From: Comamonadaceae bacterium OS-4
GTDB lineage: Bacteria; Pseudomonadota; Gammaproteobacteria; Burkholderiales; Burkholderiaceae_C
Length of the DNA: 64,000 bases
Direction of reading: 5' to 3'
NCBI GenBank assembly: GCA_027924025.1
Contig: AP026970.1
Span: 558,001-622,000, forward strand
Shown: in pieces, positions 61,872 through 64,000 of the stretch
How the letters are laid out: the number at the start of each line of letters is the position of its first letter
How positions within the stretch are numbered: position 1 is the first letter of the stretch
Position numbers and translations under genes: made by a program
The notes under the pieces: generated by a model
What the model saw: the letters and a program-made list of their open reading frames with translations, nothing else
Databases searched by the model: none
Told to the model about the DNA's origin: nothing

Positions 61872-62189
61872 TCAAACTTGCATATTCATGATGTCGGTGT
61901 AGGCCTGCACCATGCGGTTGCGTACATGAAGGGTGGCCTGGAAGCCGATCTGGGCCTTTTGAATGGCCACCATGGTTTCTTCCAGACTGACTTTGGGGTT
62001 TTCCAGCTGCACTTCCCGTTGCAGGCGGGTGGATTCGTTCTGCGAGGCACTGACCGCGCCGAGCGCACTTTTGAGTTCGCCGGAGAAGCCGCCACCCACG
62101 CCAGAGGCGCTGCTGGCCCCGCCGGGTTTGACCCCGGTGGAGGGGCGGATGGTGGTGGGCATTGATACCGGGGTGAGCTTGAGATCCAT
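61872..62189 (-). CDS. fliE: Flagellar MS-ring/rod adaptor FliE
   Basis: A 105-residue basal-body protein linking the MS ring to the rod. The conserved helical C-terminus (EETMVAIQKAQIGFQATLHV, then RNRMVQAYTDIMNMQV) identifies it. The ATG at 62189 has AGGGAGA upstream; the frame continues to 62240 without support. It is divergent from fliF. The 272-bp gap after it (61600-61871) holds repeat copy C and the presumed promoter of the giant-protein operon; TTGTGC-N17-TATTTC on the reverse strand is one weak candidate. Confidence 0.95.
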   Translation of the reverse strand: MDLKLTPVSMPTTIRPSTGVKPGGASSASGVGGGFSGELKSALGAVSASQNESTRLQREVQLENPKVSLEETMVAIQKAQIGFQATLHVRNRMVQAYTDIMNMQV

Positions 62190-62362
62190 GGTGGTCTCCC
62201 TGTAAGTTGGGTTGCCGCGAATCCTATGCCTGCACCTCATGGCGTATTTTTTTGAATTAGCCGGTAAAGCAGTGGCTTATTACCCTAATGTTTTGGAAGG
62301 TGGGTCGAATAATCAGCCCCATTCATGCGGAGAAGCCCGCCCTCAGCCCTGGAAACCACGAC

Positions 62363-64000
62363 ATGCCCGCAGTTGCCACCATTCCTGTGAACCCCACCTT
62401 GGGACAGCGCCTCTCGGCGTTAGACCAGGGGCAGCGCATTCGCTTGGCGTTGGGCATCGCGCTGTTTGTTGCCATCGCTGTGATCGGCATGGTCATGGGG
62501 CGCCAATCAGAGTGGCGCGTGCTGTACTCGAATCTGGCAGACAAAGACGGTGGTGCGGTCATCGCCCAGCTGACCACCATGAATGTTCCCTACAAATACA
62601 CCGAAGGCGGCGGCGCCATCATGGTTCCCGCCGAGCGTGTGCATGACGTCCGATTGAAGCTGGCCTCGCAAGGCTTGCCCAAAGGCTCTGTGAGTGGGTT
62701 CGAGATGATGGAGGCCAATCGCTTCGGCATGACCCAGTTTCAGGAGCGCCTGACGTTCCAACGCGGGTTGGAGGGTGAGTTGACCCGTTCCATCCAGGCG
62801 CTGGCTTCTGTCTCCAGTGCCCGGGTGCACTTGGCACTGCCTAATCAGAATGGCTTTTTCCGGGAGCAGCAAAAGCCCTCGGCCTCGGTGCTGCTGAGCT
62901 TGCACCCCGGTCGCGCGCTGGACAAAGGCCAGCTCGCCGGTATCGTGCACTTGGTCGCGTCCAGTGTGCCGGAGATGAACCCCACAGCCGTCAGTGTGCT
63001 CGATGACACCGGCAAATTGCTGTCCGCCAACCCGGATGGTGCTGCGGGTGTGGATGCCGAGCAATTGCAATATGTGCAGCAGATCGAACAGATCTACAGC
63101 CGGCGCATTCTGGACATGCTGGAACCCCTGGTGGGCAAGCAAAACGTGAAGGCGCAAGTCACGGCGGAACTGGATTTTTCGCAAACTGAAAGCACCACCG
63201 AGTCCCACAAGCCCAACCAAACGGTGGACAGCAGCGCGGTGCGCAGCCAGCAGTTGGTGGAGAGCACCAATGGCGCGCAGCCTACGCCGCCAGCGGGTGT
63301 CCCCGGCGCCACAACCAATCAGCCGCCCGCCCAAGCTGCTGCCCCGATCAACGGCCAGCCGCAAGTCTTGGCTGCCAATGGACAGGCAGGCGCAGCGGGT
63401 GCCAACAGTTCTTCCAAGAAAGAGTCCATCATCAACTACGAGGTGGACAAGACGGTGCGCGTGACCAAGGGTGCGGTTGGCGTGATCAAGCGTATCAATG
63501 CCGCCGTGGTTCTGAACAACCAGAGCGCGACCGACGCGAAGGGCGTTACCACCAGTGTGCCGCTTACCGACGCGCAGCTGGAGAAGATGACCGCCTTGGT
63601 GCGCGAAACCGTGGGCTTCAATCAGAGCCGTGGCGATTCTGTCAATTTGATGAATGCGCCATTCGCTCCTGAAAAGGTGGATGCCAACGAGGTTCCCCTG
63701 TGGCGCCAGCCTGAATTGCAGGACTTGGCCCGTAGCTTGGCGTGGCCTCTGGGCACCCTGGGTATGGCGGCCCTTGTTTTCCTGGGTGTCATTCGCCCTG
63801 CCATGAAGGCCCTGACACAGCCGATTCCTGCGGCTCAGAACACGGCAGAAGAAGATTTTGCGCAGTTGGATGCGATCGAGAATGACCAGCCGGAACGCCC
63901 ACAACTGGCCGGGCCGGACGGCACCAGCAGCGATGCAGCGCAAGCCTCGCCAAGTGAACTCCGCCTGGAAGATGCCCGCAAGTTGACCCGTGATAACCCG
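62363..64000 (+). CDS. fliF: Flagellar MS-ring protein FliF, 3' end outside window
   Basis: The first 546 residues of FliF, open to the window edge. TM1 is about residues 27-46 (LALGIALFVAIAVIGMVMG). The YscJ-like ring-building motifs follow (SARVHLALPNQNGFFREQQK; PSASVLLSLHPGRAL). A variable Pro/Ala/Gln-rich stretch lies at about 300-350, and TM2 at about 455-480 (LAWPLGTLGMAALVFLGVI). The C-terminal FliG-binding tail is missing only because of the window. No strong ribosome-binding site is visible. fliG and others presumably follow. Confidence 0.96.
   Translation, partial: MPAVATIPVNPTLGQRLSALDQGQRIRLALGIALFVAIAVIGMVMGRQSEWRVLYSNLADKDGGAVIAQLTTMNVPYKYTEGGGAIMVPAERVHDVRLKLASQGLPKGSVSGFEMMEANRFGMTQFQERLTFQRGLEGELTRSIQALASVSSARVHLALPNQNGFFREQQKPSASVLLSLHPGRALDKGQLAGIVHLVASSVPEMNPTAVSVLDDTGKLLSANPDGAAGVDAEQLQYVQQIEQIYSRRILDMLEPLVGKQNVKAQVTAELDFSQTESTTESHKPNQTVDSSAVRSQQLVESTNGAQPTPPAGVPGATTNQPPAQAAAPINGQPQVLAANGQAGAAGANSSSKKESIINYEVDKTVRVTKGAVGVIKRINAAVVLNNQSATDAKGVTTSVPLTDAQLEKMTALVRETVGFNQSRGDSVNLMNAPFAPEKVDANEVPLWRQPELQDLARSLAWPLGTLGMAALVFLGVIRPAMKALTQPIPAAQNTAEEDFAQLDAIENDQPERPQLAGPDGTSSDAAQASPSELRLEDARKLTRDNP

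Overview
The window looks like a chromosomal segment of a Betaproteobacterium in the order Burkholderiales, probably Comamonadaceae (Rhodoferax-like). This is inferred from gene content, GC-rich codon use, the pairing of an FlhDC master regulator with FlhF, and short interspersed repeats that I recall from that family. No search was run. Almost the whole window is one flagellar and chemotaxis locus, with a type I secretion island of about 27 kb inside it.

Left edge (1-4.6 kb): a truncated LysE-family exporter and an EamA permease are transcribed leftward, divergently from a MocR/PdxR-type GntR-aminotransferase regulator. A methyl-accepting chemotaxis protein follows. Between 4.7 and 16.6 kb a long minus-strand operon runs flgBCDEFGHIJKL (rod, hook, L and P rings, junction proteins) and ends with an HDOD-domain signalling protein. 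Divergent to it are flgA, then flgMN behind a clear sigma-28 promoter. From 18.4 to 24.6 kb the overlapping minus-strand genes flhB-flhA-flhF-flhG-like-fliA encode the export gate, the polar-localisation GTPase and sigma-28. The FlhG-position protein has no recognisable P-loop. Next come cheYZ, motAB and flhDC (24.7-28.7 kb). Two divergent flagellin genes (29.0-32.4 kb) lead into fliD, fliS and fliT. At the right edge fliE and fliF diverge, and fliF runs off the window.

Secretion island (34.9-61.6 kb): a plus-strand operon encodes a PrtD-type ABC exporter, an HlyD-type adaptor, a TolC-type outer-membrane channel and a TPR-glycosyltransferase. Converging on it, with tails overlapping by 32 bp, is a minus-strand operon. 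Its first gene encodes a 4775-residue protein built of roughly 100 degenerate RTX-like repeats of about 46 residues, ending in canonical RTX nonapeptides and a C-terminal type I secretion signal. Tightly coupled behind it are a 1458-residue TPR-glycosyltransferase with three glycosyltransferase modules and two FkbM-type methyltransferases. I read the island as a self-contained system that makes, modifies and exports one giant surface or extracellular protein. It is the most novel part of the window.

Regulation: the sites upstream of flgM, fliC2, fliD and fliS fit one sigma-28 consensus (T(A/T)(A/G)AGTT(T/G/A)-N11-NCCGATAA), with weaker versions before fliC1 and motA. A near-perfect site also lies upstream of flhDC, which would place the master regulator, or an unrecognised RNA, under FliA control. 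Other notable items are a near-identical 1.24-kb tandem duplication inside the large glycosyltransferase gene and a strongly structured element abutting the flgI start.
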